A stretch of 64,000 nucleotides of DNA from Holothuria scabra (GCA_037179385.1 CM074188.1:28251594-28315593), one strand, 5' to 3'; shown: positions 35,029 to 46,880, numbered from the stretch's first letter. Notes: generated from the sequence alone by a model not told the origin. Numbers and translations: made by a program.

Positions 35029-36007
35029 CATAGTTATTATACCTTTCCCTGGTTGGAAAACTCCTTACGTACACTGTGTATGCACAGACGTAAAGCTGTA
35101 TGTACGTTCATAGTTTTTGTAAGGTGCGTCCGTGACTGTCCGTAAAAGCATGTTGATCTCTTCAAAAAAGTTCATCACGCGACTTAGAAGGTGCACACGA
35201 TCGATCGGTAGCGATATGGCTCCATTGAGTGATGTACTGTTTCCGTTGGGAAGTGAAATTTAACTTGTTCCAAGGGCTTAAAGGGAACTGTAAGAGGCCT
35301 CCTGATCAGTAAGTTTTTAAGATTTTTGAATAAATAAAGAAATCCTTTATTCTCAGGTTTCTTTTTCTCTTTTTAAGCGTAAAATGCTGGTTCCGAGGGC
35401 TGGCATTTGGAGACCTTCGCCGGGGACTTTCAGTAGACCCTACAGGCTTATCATACCGCCGTCAGTGTGCAGTAAGGGTGAAGTAGACCTACTGCATTAC
35501 GCTAGGTGGGCTTCCTTAACTTTTGTACGACCATAGTTACTGATAAATATTGTATAATACACTCGTCTGATGAACACTCGTTTGTTAAAACTAGTTAAAA
35601 CTAGTCTAACCTTATACAGTGCTCTGTCTCGCAATTTCGGTGTGCAATTTTGGGTGTGCTTACCAAGTTACTGTTGCTAGCCCAGCCTTCATTGGTCCCG
35701 CTATTTTAGTTTTCAAATTGGTATAGTTATTCTCGCTTTACGGCCGTAGTAATTTAAGACAGAAATCTTAATCAAACCTTTCGCAATAATATACGCCCTA
35801 ATTGAAGTCATTAAAGTTTGATAATTGTTCGCAAGAGACTCTCGAAGAAATCAGTTTACCTTGTCTGCATACGTACAGTACGTATGGAGAGTCCAACTAC
35901 AAGGTTTTCGTGTACTATCAACGTCACGCGACTGACGAAAACCGGAAGCTCAACATACGCGGTCAGTTCGCGGGGTTTCCCAACCAGGGAAAGGTATAAA
36001 AACTATG
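35029..36007. mobile_element. CATAGTTA TIR element with 7-bp TSD, copy 2 (979 bp)
   Basis: Left CATAGTTATTATACCTTTCC then CTGGTTGG; right complement CCAACCAGGGAAAGGTATAA to AACTATG. Flanks GTGTGAG (35022-35028) and TTGTGAG (36008-36014) match 6 of 7. Same subterminal ATCAACGTCACGCGAC block as copy 1. Non-autonomous. Confidence 0.82.
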
Positions 36008-36029
36008 TTGTGAGCAAGAGTTTTGATAA

Positions 36030-36200
36030 TGCCGTGCAGGGGTGGTGCCAGGATTTGCCCGACAGGGGGACCTAGCTCCCCGACAGGGGGGCCAGCAGTT
36101 CAAGGCCCCGACAAAGGCGATGGGTTAGTCCCGGTGGGACGTAACTTGACAGAATTTGAGGCGCGCGCAGCGCGCCGAAATTTTTGGCCTTTTTTAAACA
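36030..36200 (+). repeat. G-rich dispersed repeat with GGCGCGC palindrome
   Basis: GGGGTGGTGCCAGGATTTGC, two CCCCGACAGGGGG-type units, then GGCGCGCGCAGCGCGCC. Same family, inverted, at 46449-46545; related pieces at 29.1, 30.4, 31.15, 37.45 and 49.25 kb. Confidence 0.55.
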
Positions 36201-36857
36201 AACACTTAAAAATCTGAAGTTCATTTTTTGAAAGAAATTTGGCTTTTGTAATGACAATTAAAAATTGGGGGTATTTATTGAAGAATCTATCCTCGATATG
36301 AACAAATTAAAAAACGTTTTACACGCGACAGCTGAAATTCTGTTGGGGTTATGCGTTTAACCGTTCTTGTCCTACGTACTAAGGTCTCAAGACGAGGCTT
36401 AAAGTTTGCCCGAAGTTTTTCATCCTCTTTTGAACCAAGATTTGAAAATTAAGAGCTACTTTTATTGCAGAAATTTTGAAATTTAATATAAGAAAATTTG
36501 GTTTTTGTTAAGGTTATAATAAAAACATTTGGGTTCCTTATTAAGTGACATGCCTTTCAAGAGCAAAATTAGGTAGAATGTCGAGGTGATTAACAGAGTT
36601 GTCTGGTTATTTGTTGTACTGAGTATCCATCAAAATTGGAAAATTTCGCCACTTTTAACAACCTGAAACCTATATTATGACAGATTTTGGTGTTTCTATG
36701 GAAGAATTTGACCTTCTTATAAGAAAAATCTAGTAGGGAGTAATCTGTAGTTTTGTACAGCTTTGTTGGGGTTACTGAATATCATCAGGTAGATTTATGC
36801 CCTCGGACCATATTGGTAAATGTTCCCGTGGAAAAATTTTGGCTTCTCATATATTTG

Positions 36858-37030
36858 AAGTCAATTCAATTCAATTCATTTCTCATATGTACAACAATCA
36901 TCAACAGAGGTATCATTTAACAAATACTTAAAACAAAGTACATATGATGGACACTAGAAAAACAATACAGTTTATCAAGGCTAGTGACCATACACAAAAT
37001 GATGACAAAAAGAATAGAGAAAAAACTTGA
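36858..37030 (-). pseudogene. LINE 3'-UTR end
   Basis: On the minus strand it reads GGTCACTAGCCTTGATAAAC ... TTTTTCTAGTGTCC and ends with GAATTGAATTGAATT. The CACTAG...CTAGTG hairpin and its position match the 3' UTR of the LINE at 49613-51055 (CACTAGCTCGTTAAAC...TTTTTCTAGTG). Only the 3' end remains. Confidence 0.6.
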
Positions 37031-37189
37031 CAGAGTAAAGAGATTTGAGACTAATAACTAAATATTTGCTTATGGTAACTACCTTTGTTCTGACAAAGGC
37101 CGACGGGAGTGTTTCAGTTTGGAAGGGGGACAGAATTGTTTTGTTTTTCTTTTGTTCGAAAAATATAATATTGCCCGAAAAACTACAAG

Positions 37190-37263
37190 TGGAGCGCAAA
37201 AATATTTTTGAAAAATTAAGAACCAACAAGTGGAGCGCACAGATATTTTTGAAAAATTAAGAA
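37190..37263. repeat. Two-unit ~41-bp tandem repeat
   Basis: AAGTGGAGCGCAAAAATATT followed by TTTGAAAAATTAAGAACC occurs twice in succession with few differences. Confidence 0.7.
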
Positions 37264-37440
37264 CCTCCAGAAAGCAGGAAAAGGCATTTCCGCGACCCGG
37301 CTGGTAAGTAGAAACAAAGTACCGATATAGTCATTATTTTGAGCTTTCTTTCGCAATAAAATTTTCACTTTGTAATACTGCCCCAAACCGAGAATAATAT
37401 GCAGGCGTGCATTGTTCTGTTGTGTAATTTTTTTCGACCA

Positions 37441-37560
37441 AAACACTATCTATGCGGAGCGCCACCCATCAGTTGGCGCGGAACGTAAAGAAAATTGTTA
37501 AAAAAAAGCTATCACCTGCAGACACCCGAATATGGCATTTCCCAGACTTGAGCAGTCGTT
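37441..37560 (+). repeat. GCGCCACCCATCAGTTGGCGC dispersed repeat fragment
   Basis: GCGCCACCCATCAGTTGGCG followed by CGGAACGTAAAGAAAATTGT; closely matches 29105-29140 and 49245-49290. Confidence 0.55.
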
Positions 37561-37989
37561 ATTTTGAGCTTTCCTTTGAAACAGAAATTTCACTTTATTA
37601 GAAAAAAAACAACGTGGTAAGTGATCAGAAAACTACCAGATAAAAGGTACGGTACTGCTACAATTAGATGTAATGGACTTGTCTCTTTTCGGGGGGAAAC
37701 TATGCAAAAAAATATTGTTTTTTTTTTTTACTCTACCAGAATTCTTTGTTATATTCAATTGCAATTTCCACTAAAAAGATGAAATTTTCTTCGTGACTGC
37801 CCGAACTCCAGACAAAATGATCTTACTTCCAACGTATTTGAAAAAATGTCACGTTACAAGGTGGCTTCAAATAAATTTTCAGTCAGACTTAAGGGGAGAC
37901 ATATTCAAGCCACTGTTTATCATTATGTGTAGTCCAAAATGGCATGGCCGATTTTCGTTACCGTTTCTAGAATTCGGTTGTCGGGACAG

Positions 37990-38068
37990 GCCAGATGGCA
38001 GACCTTTGGCAATGTATGCCGAACGGACCTTTGCCAGAGGATCGGGAGGACTTTAGAAAAAGACCATT
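37990..38068 (+). mobile_element. SINE tail copy (family of the U2-headed element)
   Basis: GCCGAACGGACCTTTGCCAG followed by AGGATCGGGAGGACTTTAGAA aligns with 11367-11408 and 4802-4847. The upstream ~35 bp may be body sequence; no U2 head and no clear TSD. Confidence 0.6.
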
Positions 38069-38274
38069 GAGTAATGCCTGCACATGAAAAACCACTTGTC
38101 CGTTTTTGTAAGGAAAATTTGGAATTGTCAGTTTCCTTGAATCAAGAAGATCGTCGGGGGTGACTGAAGTTATCAGGCCCACATTTTTTTTTATCGTGGG
38201 CCTGTATATGAAAGATCCCCGATGAAATTGGATTTTCTCTCAACAACAGGGGGATGGAAGTCTTCCCCAACGGG

Positions 38275-38504
38275 GCAACGATATCGGATCGGATTTGGGT
38301 CCGATTTTTGTGAGGGTTAATTAATACCTTCTTCATCTTTGGTCGGAAAGAAACAAAAATTTGCCAACCAGTGTAGACTACGAAATTCTAAGTAACTTAT
38401 ACCAGTTATTCCGTGACGCCACATCCACGGACAACTTTTATCGGATACGCGTAGTTCGATAAAAGCTATTTAACAATGTGACGTCACGAAATGAGTAGTA
38501 TATA
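38275..38504 (+). mobile_element. GGTCACAC-type MITE, left half of split copy
   Basis: Aligns with 2863-3100: ATATCGGATCGGATTT, AAGAAACAAAAA, GACAACTTTTATCGGATACG, TGTGACGTCACGAAAT. It stops exactly at the CACTG end of the element at 38505 and resumes at 45934. Confidence 0.8.
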
Positions 38505-38547
38505 CACTGTAAAAAATTTCTCTGTTGGAAAACAGAAAATGTACTGT

Positions 38548-38910
38548 CAATCGGTTACTAGCACAAAATCTGTTGGTGAACAGAAAATCTCTGTTACTTT
38601 TAACAAAACTTTTCTGTAACATAACGTGTTCTGTCCATCACTTGCTAGCACAAAGTACTGTCGGCAGACAGAAATTGTGTGTAACCAAACAGAGCTACTC
38701 TGTACTGCTTACACCACAATATCTGTTGGGACACAGAAAATGGGCTGTCAACTTGTTATTAGAAAAAAGTCTGTTGGTGAACAGAAAATTTCTGTTACTT
38801 TTAACAGACGTTTTCTGTAACATAACAATTCTGTCCATATCATTTGCTAACACAAACTACTGTCGGCAGACAGAAACTGTGTGCAGTCAAACAGATTTTC
38901 TTTTTACCGT
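38548..38910 (+). repeat. Subterminal tandem duplication, ~199-bp period
   Basis: Two units begin CTGTCAAT/CTGTCAAC at 38548 and 38746. Each contains CTGTTGGTGAACAGAAAAT, TTTTCTGTAACATAAC and ACTGTCGGCAGACAGAAA. The motifs are themselves short palindromes (CTGTT/AACAG), as expected for transposase-binding subterminal repeats. The long plus frame here (38525-38923) is a repeat artefact. Confidence 0.75.
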
Positions 38911-40416
38911 CAAACCACTGTAACTTCTTGCCATCTGCTGTGAAAAACTCATCGAAGTCTCTTCCTAATCTGCCTTTTCTGCCCAACTACAACAGCTACT
39001 GCATTTCACTGCAGTTGTACTACAGAACCAACTATGTTATCAAGCTGAAACATTCCTCTGAATATATTAATTACTGTCCTATGAATCTTTTCTGGCTGGT
39101 GATATGGATAAGAGAGGCTATTTGCACATGTTGCTGTAGTGTTTTTGCATCTTATAAAAGGCATATTGCAACAAACTGAGATAATTCTGCCCATGGGTCA
39201 AGTTAATATACGGGTAGTTGTAGGAAAGTTACATATAATGAATAAAATTCCATTAAACGAGAACAAAACACACAAAAGTCTTTCATTTGGAATTCTTACA
39301 ACAAAACGATTTATTACTGGAAAATTTTTGAAGCAAATAATTGACATTACATTTCCTTTATGATTCCTGCACATGAAATGAAAATTTTCAAAAGTGCATA
39401 GTAGATGATTTGACACCATGCATAACTTTCAAAATCACAACAATCATGTGGACAAAACTTGGGACTGTAGGAGAGACAACTAAGGTTCTAATTTCTAGTG
39501 AACTTACCAAAGAAAGAAATGCTAAGTAGTAAACAATTCACAAACGACTACAGGTTAGCATATTAAAATGAAATTTGACTTAATTTTCAAAACAAAATGT
39601 TATTCGCACAGATCAATTTTTTGTAGCAATTCATTATGATAACGTTAGAAGCTTACCCGCTTCACCAGATGTAATGTTTGCTGTTATTACCTCTTAACTG
39701 TGACATAAGTGGAAAGTAACAATACATGACCTCAGAGATACTGAAGATCATTCTGAAGTCTAGTTTATCATTTGCCTACATGTTGCCGGAAGTTAATGGG
39801 CACAATTAAGCCAAAATTCCTGGCCAGCCATTTTCACAGAGCTTGCTCAGTTACTGAGTTTGGAACGACATAATAGACAAGTTTGCTAAAACCACACTTC
39901 CTAAGACAATGCCTAGGGTAACTTCTCATGGAACAGGCCTAATGAGGTTTTGGCACAACGCATCAATCCAGCACACTTTAAGTTTGTGATTATTCAAAAC
40001 ATGATAAGATTTAAACCTTCTGGGCCTTTTCATAACCTATAATCAAATGAAATACTAATAAAATATCATAATTAACATTTGGCTACTGTTATCTGTCATT
40101 GTTATAAGATCATTATAAAGACTGAAAAGTAAAGCAGCAATACAGTTTATTTCCAAAATCACAGACTTAAAGATGAGTTGAAAATAGATCAAAAACACAT
40201 AATTGAATTATCAGTCCAATCATCACTGTGGATAAAGGAGAATGTACAGTTTCCAGACCACCAGATACAATACCTTGACGTGGTAATTTTAAACGTAATA
40301 AAACAGAATCATGTGAAGTGAATTTTCACAGAAATACTCTTTGGCTACTGGTAAAATGTAAAGCTTTGAGATTCCAAATTTCACAGTTCAAAGACCCCAT
40401 TCAATGTCCTTGACCT

Positions 40417-43400
40417 TTACAACCAGTTTTCCGATTCCTCCAGACTGTCACTTTCTTTCACTGTTTGTGTCCCTCTATTGTTAGCAAATAACCTGTTGAA
40501 AACAAAACATAAGAAAAAGTGTAATTTTGTATGTGATACTAAGTAACAAGAAGAAGACTGCCAAAATTCTGGAAACAAGACAATTGTAACTTCTTCACAT
40601 TCTGTAATGATATTAGTTGCATCTAACAAGTTTGAACTTAAACAGATCATTGCATGCCCCAACAAATGTACACTTTCACTACTTAATGTTTTGATGTGAT
40701 TAATCCCCAAAAACTTCCAAGAGATTAAAAAGAGTTGCCAAAACCTACAAGGAGGTACCACAACAGTCATGATGCAGGGATAAAATTATGACCTGGTGAA
40801 TGCAGGTAAAAAGCCATGTGGCATATGATCAGAAAATAGCCGTCTTTTACAGGAGTGGTTTATAAAACATTTTGTGTGGAGGAGGGGCAGCTATACCACT
40901 CCCTCCCAATAGCCACAGTGATAATGACACACTTCTCAAACATGTTGGAAACATTATACATAACTGTATAATTTTTTTCCCACAATGGGTTGAGACTATC
41001 CACACTAAACCTCAGTAGACTCAAACTTGAATGTCTCAATCTATGTCTGATCATGGAGCTATTATTTAATATCTCCATGGTCTAAGAAAGTTCTGATGAA
41101 TAGTGCTATAAGAAGACAAAAATGTTTTAGCATGTAATCCATTGAACAAGGTGAAGCATACTTAAGTTTCAGTCTAGCCTCTAAACTAAAAGGAAAGAAG
41201 ACTGCCATGAATATTTCACATGTATAAATTATCATAAGCTATATAACACTCTAAAAACACTGGGGTTAAACTTAATCATGAATTACTCAACATAATCATG
41301 GTTAAATCTTAATGCAAATCCTGGTTAAACTTACACAAATTATGGTTTAAGTTACTGGGATTTGAGTTAGTTTAACTAAGAAACTAAACCCCGAATGTGT
41401 TGGAGTAAATAAAACACTGCTCCTGGTTAAATTTATCCCAAGTGTTTTAAGAGTGTTTAGCTTGCAGTGTTAGTGGGTGAGTGTTAAGTCAATGACAATA
41501 AATACAATGTATCAGTCATTTTTTCACAAATGATTAAAATATCTTTTACCTTAGTAAATAAGGCACAGGTATTCCACATTCTTCAAAAACAGCTTGTTGA
41601 ACTTGCATGCCTTCTGGAAAAGAATTACACACAAATTCATTTATGCATGTTAAAAGAAAATTTTTTATTAATTCATAGTATACTACTAAATGAGTTTCAA
41701 AGTATTGAACTGCTGTTTGAAGTTCTAGAAGCTCCACATATGGCTATGATAACGACCAGTGTTCACCTCGTTTACAACTTTTCTTTGAAACTTCATGCCA
41801 TCTAGCAATGCCGTTGTTTTGCTGCTGATTTAGATTTTACTACTCATACCACTGTTGACACATAGTATCCCATAGTATACATTAAGGATTGAGCTACTTC
41901 ATGATTGATGAAATTCCATTTAGATTCAAAAGGGTTTGATGTTTTGTCCTTATTGTTCTAAAGGACTAAATGTACAGGGATGAAACAAAAACCAGATGAT
42001 GCATTGATAGTGAATACAATTCCTTTCGGATGGGATGCTGTCTATGGTTTGAATGCTTTGTCACTCTACATGTGTGGAAAAAAAACTCATAGTTTCAACG
42101 TCTCATTCTGATAACTCGATATAAAGCATATACAGGAGGAAGCAGCTCTTCCTGTCCTGTATGAACACCAACAAATGCAGTATGAGATTCAAGTGTTCCT
42201 AGCAAAAACTTCCAGTTTAACCTGTATCGTTCCCTTCGACCTCAACTTAGTTCAAAGGGAGATCTTTTATAAATATACTTCACAATTTTTCAAAAAGTAT
42301 AACTTCCTAATGGGATATATCCTCTGTCTGCTTCCATTAAATTTGATCAATTTCATCATTTATACAACCCTGTTATTTGCCTTGCTTGAAATTTGTGTGT
42401 GACGTACACACTACACAGTCACGACATCACTTCACTTGGCTCTGCAGAAAATTATGTTTTGTTCAAGATTTCAGAAAAAATAACAATCCGCATGAGTATC
42501 ATCTTTTCCCCAATCACGAAAATGCAACCTGCAGATGTTTCAAACCTCCATCTGAAACCTGTAACAAAGAATATCACTTCAAAAGATGTACAAATACCAG
42601 AATGACGAAGGGTTGAATGAAAAGTATGAAACAAAACATCCTGTTGTAAGGAATTTTCATGTTTTCAGTTGCATTAACCTACCGTCGTTCTTGGCATTAG
42701 TGTCTTGAAACTTCCCATTATCATCAGGGTACTACTGCAATATATTCAGGTTTCCAAAATATGAGAAGTTCCTCTGACACAGTGCCATCTTCCAAACGTA
42801 ATGACCCCTCAGTACAGGCCAAGTGTTCTGCTGACTTAAAAAAGAAAGAAAAAGGAGCATTATAATAAGTATTTGGTGAATAACTCTTAAAATGAAAGTA
42901 TGAACTGGATCACTGATAAGGTATTCCATCTTGCCCTATGAATTGGTTGGATATCATCAAAAACATAAAACATTTAAAAAGACCACACCACATGCAAGGT
43001 GTGTAACTTAGTGTTTACTCCAGAGAGGGGTAAGGGGTTTGTTCTTGTCCTCTCCCTCCCAGAAGGTGGGTAACCCCCTTTTGTTTCCATAGAAATAAAA
43101 AATTGTCAATATCTTGGTTTCTAATTGAAGAAGGATACTTTTGCAGCAATGCTTGAAGTTGCACATATAAATTGCCTTATAAACCCTTCAAATTACACCT
43201 AACAGGGGCCTGGAAGCAAGTTTTTGTCCCTCTGGACTAACTGGTAAATTAAGCCTATGACATCATCAATTTGAAACTGGGATTTAGCAAAATTAAATCT
43301 CCCCCCCCCCCCTCTCTTTTGTTTTGTGTAGAATCCCTGCTTCTGTAATTCTGTTAAACTTGCAGTCTTGAATAATTTTCCTCAAGGTAAAAAAACCTGT

Positions 43401-43970
43401 TCATATTTTTTTATTGCTAAAATTTCAAATTTTGAGTGAATTGATGAAACTATGTTGAATTAATATATCAGAAAACATTTTCCCAAATCCAATTTGTTTT
43501 TTATCTTCAAGAAATTTTTTCGTACTCCTCTTAATTACTAGTGCTTGCATGTGTCTGAGCAAGACTACATTTATTCTGGTAGTATGGTTTTGTGGTGACT
43601 GAAAGTTCGAACTAGCCCTAATTAACTGTATGAATTAGTAATCAAATTTTGCACAACCAAGTTTTGCTGAAAAGAATCAGTCAGGATTAGGTTAAGTATA
43701 TCTATAGGTCTCAGTAAAGTCTTTTCCTCCATTTTCATTTATTGCAATCAAGCAACCTTTCTATTGTTGCAAAACTGCACCAATAAAAACACTAAAAACT
43801 AAAAACAATACATAAATTCGAGAGGGTATAAATAAACTTAGGAACATACCATACCTTTGTTTCAGATGCAGAAACAACTTTCCTTAGTTTTCTGTCCCAA
43901 TTCCAATTTTTTGTTTTGTTCTTTTGTAACTTCCATGACAGGCTGTGGTCAAGTAAGACATTAAAGCAAC
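40417..43970 (-). CDS. Candidate multi-exon gene inside the CACTG element
   Basis: Minus-strand candidate exons with splice sites: 43970-43855 (acceptor ACATCACAG, donor AAAG|GTATGG), 42834-42736 (acceptor CTTTTTTAAG, donor GCA|GTAGTA), 42558-42529 (acceptor TTTGTTACAG, donor CAG|GTTGCA), 41743-41550 (weak acceptor TCATAG, donor AAG|GTAAAAG), and 40744-40417 (acceptor CTTGTAG, ending in a stop). Phases are compatible throughout (0,0,0,2) and all five are open in the joined frame. Exon 4 contains LLELQTAVQYFETHLVVYYE and FPEGMQVQQAVFEECGIPVP; the last ends KESDSLEESENWL. I recognise no family. It might be the element's transposase or a captured host gene. The 5' exons were not found; weak donor and acceptor sites keep confidence low. 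Confidence 0.35.
41234..41465. mobile_element. MITE with AAGCTATA...ACACTCTAAAA ends
   Basis: Left TAAGCTATATAACACTCTAA; right complement TTTTAAGAGTGTTTAGCTT. The interior repeats CTGGTTAAA / ATGGTTAAA five times. A half copy lies at 57474-57606. It lies between exons 4 and 5 of the candidate gene. Confidence 0.65.
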
Positions 43971-44530
43971 CTGTGATGTAAATAAGTGATTTTAATAACG
44001 TATTTAAATCTTTCCTAAATTTCTTAACAATGTGAAAACACTCCCGGGCCACCCCTAAACAACAAACACCAAGGTTTATTTAAAGATGAACTTAAGTGCA
44101 AAACAGCAACTGATGAAGACCCTCCTTGGTTGTCACAAATTAAAAAAAAAAATCTAGTGTCACATAAGACTTTAAACCATGAACCAACCTTCAACTGGTC
44201 AACTTATTTACTGAACTCTACATTAACCTCTGTTACCTACTGTAGAATATTGTAACATTATTCTCAACTAATTTCATTTGATCTCTCCTAGCTCAGCCAC
44301 TGAAACAGGCAGTCGGTGTACAGGTAGTCCGGAAGGGAGGAGAATTGATAATAATTTACTTGCCTGTATCCCTCGACCAGGTGTGAATCTAATCCACCAT
44401 TTTTATCTGAATTAGGGGGGACAAGCATTTGCCCTTTTGCTACCCCCCCCCTCCCATATGCATGTGGTCATGGGGAACTGCAATATAGGCCTAGCAAAGC
44501 TTTCAATAGCCTAGATTTCCTGACTCTTAA

Positions 44531-44831
44531 AGGGCCAAACCTCTCACCCCAAAATACAATTTTGGTACAGGGGTACCGAAATTCTCAACTGGCTCAGCTC
44601 TTTGATTGACAGTTAATTCAAACAATGCAGAGTACCAAAGCTTATATTACACAGCATGAACGGTAATGAGAGTGTTTTAATTATATAAATTGAGTTTTTC
44701 TACTCACCTTAGCAATAAACTGAGATTGTATCTGGATGAGTATGAATTTCAGACAATTGTGGTGGGAGGGGCTTAACTTAAGTAGGAGGTTTAGGAGAAT
44801 TGGTACTGTTTGGGTTGAGAGAACTGGGCCT
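44531..44831 (+). mobile_element. TTAA-flanked MITE, copy 2 (301 bp)
   Basis: TTAA at 44527-44530 and 44832-44835; ends AGGGCCAAACCTCTCACCCC and GGTTGAGAGAACTGGGCCT. About 85% alike by eye to 20293-20581, including ACAATGCAGAGTACCAAAGC and TGTATCTGGATGAG. Lies inside the 7.4-kb element, upstream of the candidate gene. Confidence 0.85.
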
Positions 44832-45933
44832 TTAAGGGAATATATTCACAATCTCATACTCAAATTTGGCATTAAAAGTCCTATAGTAACTACTCAAATT
44901 ACCAAATTAATTAAGAGCTCAAAATTGGCCTACTTAATTGTTTCTTAATCACTCCACCTGTAAGAGCAACAGCACCAAATGAAAAAATATGCCTAAAGTC
45001 ATGGATTAGTTTTTGCTACATCTCATTGGTCTAATGGACCGTACACGACAACTCTAAGCCAATCAAAAATCCGCTTTAAACACGATGACGTAACTGAACA
45101 GTGAATTAGATTCGTAAACTTTCATGACGCTACTATACATATAATCCTATTGCATGATCATGAAAATTACCCCCCTCCATTCATGTGCAATAGTCGATAA
45201 GAAAAATAATTAACAAGCTTGTTATGTTTATCTCGTTTAATGTTAAAAAATAGTGAAAACTATGGACAAGGTACGACAGCTTGGATTCTTTCGCAAAGGT
45301 TTTGAGCAACAACCCTACGTTTTGCGAGGCGATTCTAATTAAGAGCAGTGCACACAAATAGCCTAAGGTAAACACGTTAGGCTCTTACTTAACGATAACG
45401 TTAGGATTGCCTCTGGATCTACAGTAGGCCGCCGGCACTTTTCATTTGAAATAACATTTGAAACGTAAATTAGTTTGAAAGATACGTAGTTAATACATTA
45501 AATTGACTAACCATGAACTTCTGCAGCACAATGTATGCTAACGAATCTCCGGTACCTTTACAATTGCAGCGAATGATAGGATGCACTGCACGGTGAGTGA
45601 GAAAGCGTTGTAACGTTAGAGGTTTACTGCATGCATGCTGGGGGCAAGAATACTTTCGGATATTGGAATAAAAATCTTACACTTTAAATCCCACAGAATG
45701 ACGCCTTATGTCGAAAATCATCAATAATAATCAATAATTACCACTTTTAATTGTTACTTTGTACGACATACACATTTCATAGCAGTTTTTGCAGCGAACT
45801 TTTCCAGTGAAAAGATTGAGCATTGCACGAGGTGCGTTTCAACAGACTTTCTTCTGTTCAACATGGGTTACGGGCAAAATCTGTAATATTTTACAGAAAT
45901 TGTGCTGTTGACGAACAGAAATTTTTTACAGTG

Positions 45934-46074
45934 TATTTGACTCCTCATACCGATCGTATATTTACACAGGATGGCAAATTTTTGGTTTTTCCGAAAATGG
46001 ATGGAGGAGATTTAAACTAAAACTGACAGAAATCGGATAGTTTTCCGATCCGATATCGCAGTAGTGTGTACTGG
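45934..46074 (+). mobile_element. GGTCACAC-type MITE, right half of split copy
   Basis: CTCCTCATACCGATCGTATA, GATGGAGGAGATTTAAAC, AAACTGACAGAAATCGGATA and CCGATATCGCAGTAGTGTG align with 3120-3249. Completes the copy interrupted at 38504. Confidence 0.8.
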
Positions 46075-46378
46075 GCGTAAAATCGATGCATCAAAAATAG
46101 GGTTACAAACGAAACACAAACAGAAAAAAAGTTTACGATCATCCATCCAGTAACTTCAGTCCTCCACGTTCTTCTTTTTTAGGCCTTCCGCAAAAAACGC
46201 CGCCCTTCTCCGACGAGGGATGAGATAGGAAAATTAAGGTACATGGAATTAGGTATAACAGAGCGAAGAATAAGTGATCGAAATTCGATTCCCAATATGC
46301 TTTAAAATAGCATTGCAAAACAAAAAATGTGTTCAAGATCGTCCACCTAACTTCAGTCCTTTTAGGTTTTTTAATAAA

Positions 46379-46450
46379 TTAATTTGTTAATTAAAATTAA
46401 TTTTAATTAATTACTCAATTAAGTAATTAATTGATTAATAAATTAATTTT
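46379..46450. repeat. TTAATTAA-rich palindromic tract
   Basis: Repeated TTAATTAA, AATTAATT and similar motifs; A/T only over most of its length. Confidence 0.8.
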
Positions 46451-46545
46451 ATTATTTTTAGGCCTCCCGACGAAATCGCTGACCTTCCCCGACGGGGGGC
46501 CAAGCCCCCCCCCCCCCGGCCCCCCGCTGGCGCCACCCCTGATGC
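46449..46545 (-). repeat. G-rich dispersed repeat, inverted copy
   Basis: The reverse complement reads GGGGTGGCGCCAGCGGGGGG, a G12-class run, then CCCCGTCGGGGAAGGTCAGC; same family as 36030-36200. Confidence 0.55.
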
Positions 46546-46880
46546 CGTGTTCTCCACCAATTAATGCTTTGGGAAAGCATAATGTAAACAAAAAAATGAT
46601 TGTTTCCGACATTTATTTCCAACAGTTTTTTCAGGACAATTCCCTTTGTACAATTTTCTTGCAAATTCACAATCTCAGAAAATCCCACGGGAATAGCGCA
46701 CATGCATTACAATTACCCTAAAACACATCTATAAGTTGCAGCAGACTGTGAGAAATTTCCCTTCAAGGTAGCTTGAAGGTAACACAATCCCTAGTTTTAG
46801 TCCATTACCTAGATTAAGGCGTCAAAAGTTACACATTCAATATGCCAAAATCATCTTTTCCATATTGTGCAAACACTTTT

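Larger units (their letters stand above)
38505..45933. mobile_element. 7.4-kb CACTG...CAGTG element nested in a MITE
   Basis: Left end CACTGTAAAAAATTTCTCTG; right end complement CAGAAATTTTTTACAGTG; TA on each side. The two halves of a MITE (38275-38504 and 45934-46074) that is intact at 2846-3253 meet at these ends, so the boundaries are set independently of the termini. Subterminal CTGTT...AACAG motifs occur at both ends, with a duplicated ~199-bp block on the left. The interior holds a minus-strand chain of candidate exons (40417-43970) and two small MITEs. EnSpm/CACTA-like by termini (inference). Confidence 0.78.

Noticed and set aside
38525..38923. 132-codon plus frame
   Set aside because: Open only because the subterminal repeat block is duplicated in a multiple-of-three register; no domain, no conservation between frames.
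41530..41805. 91-codon plus frame opposite candidate exon 4
   Set aside because: The minus strand has the splice donor and phase agreement with neighbours; the plus frame has none.
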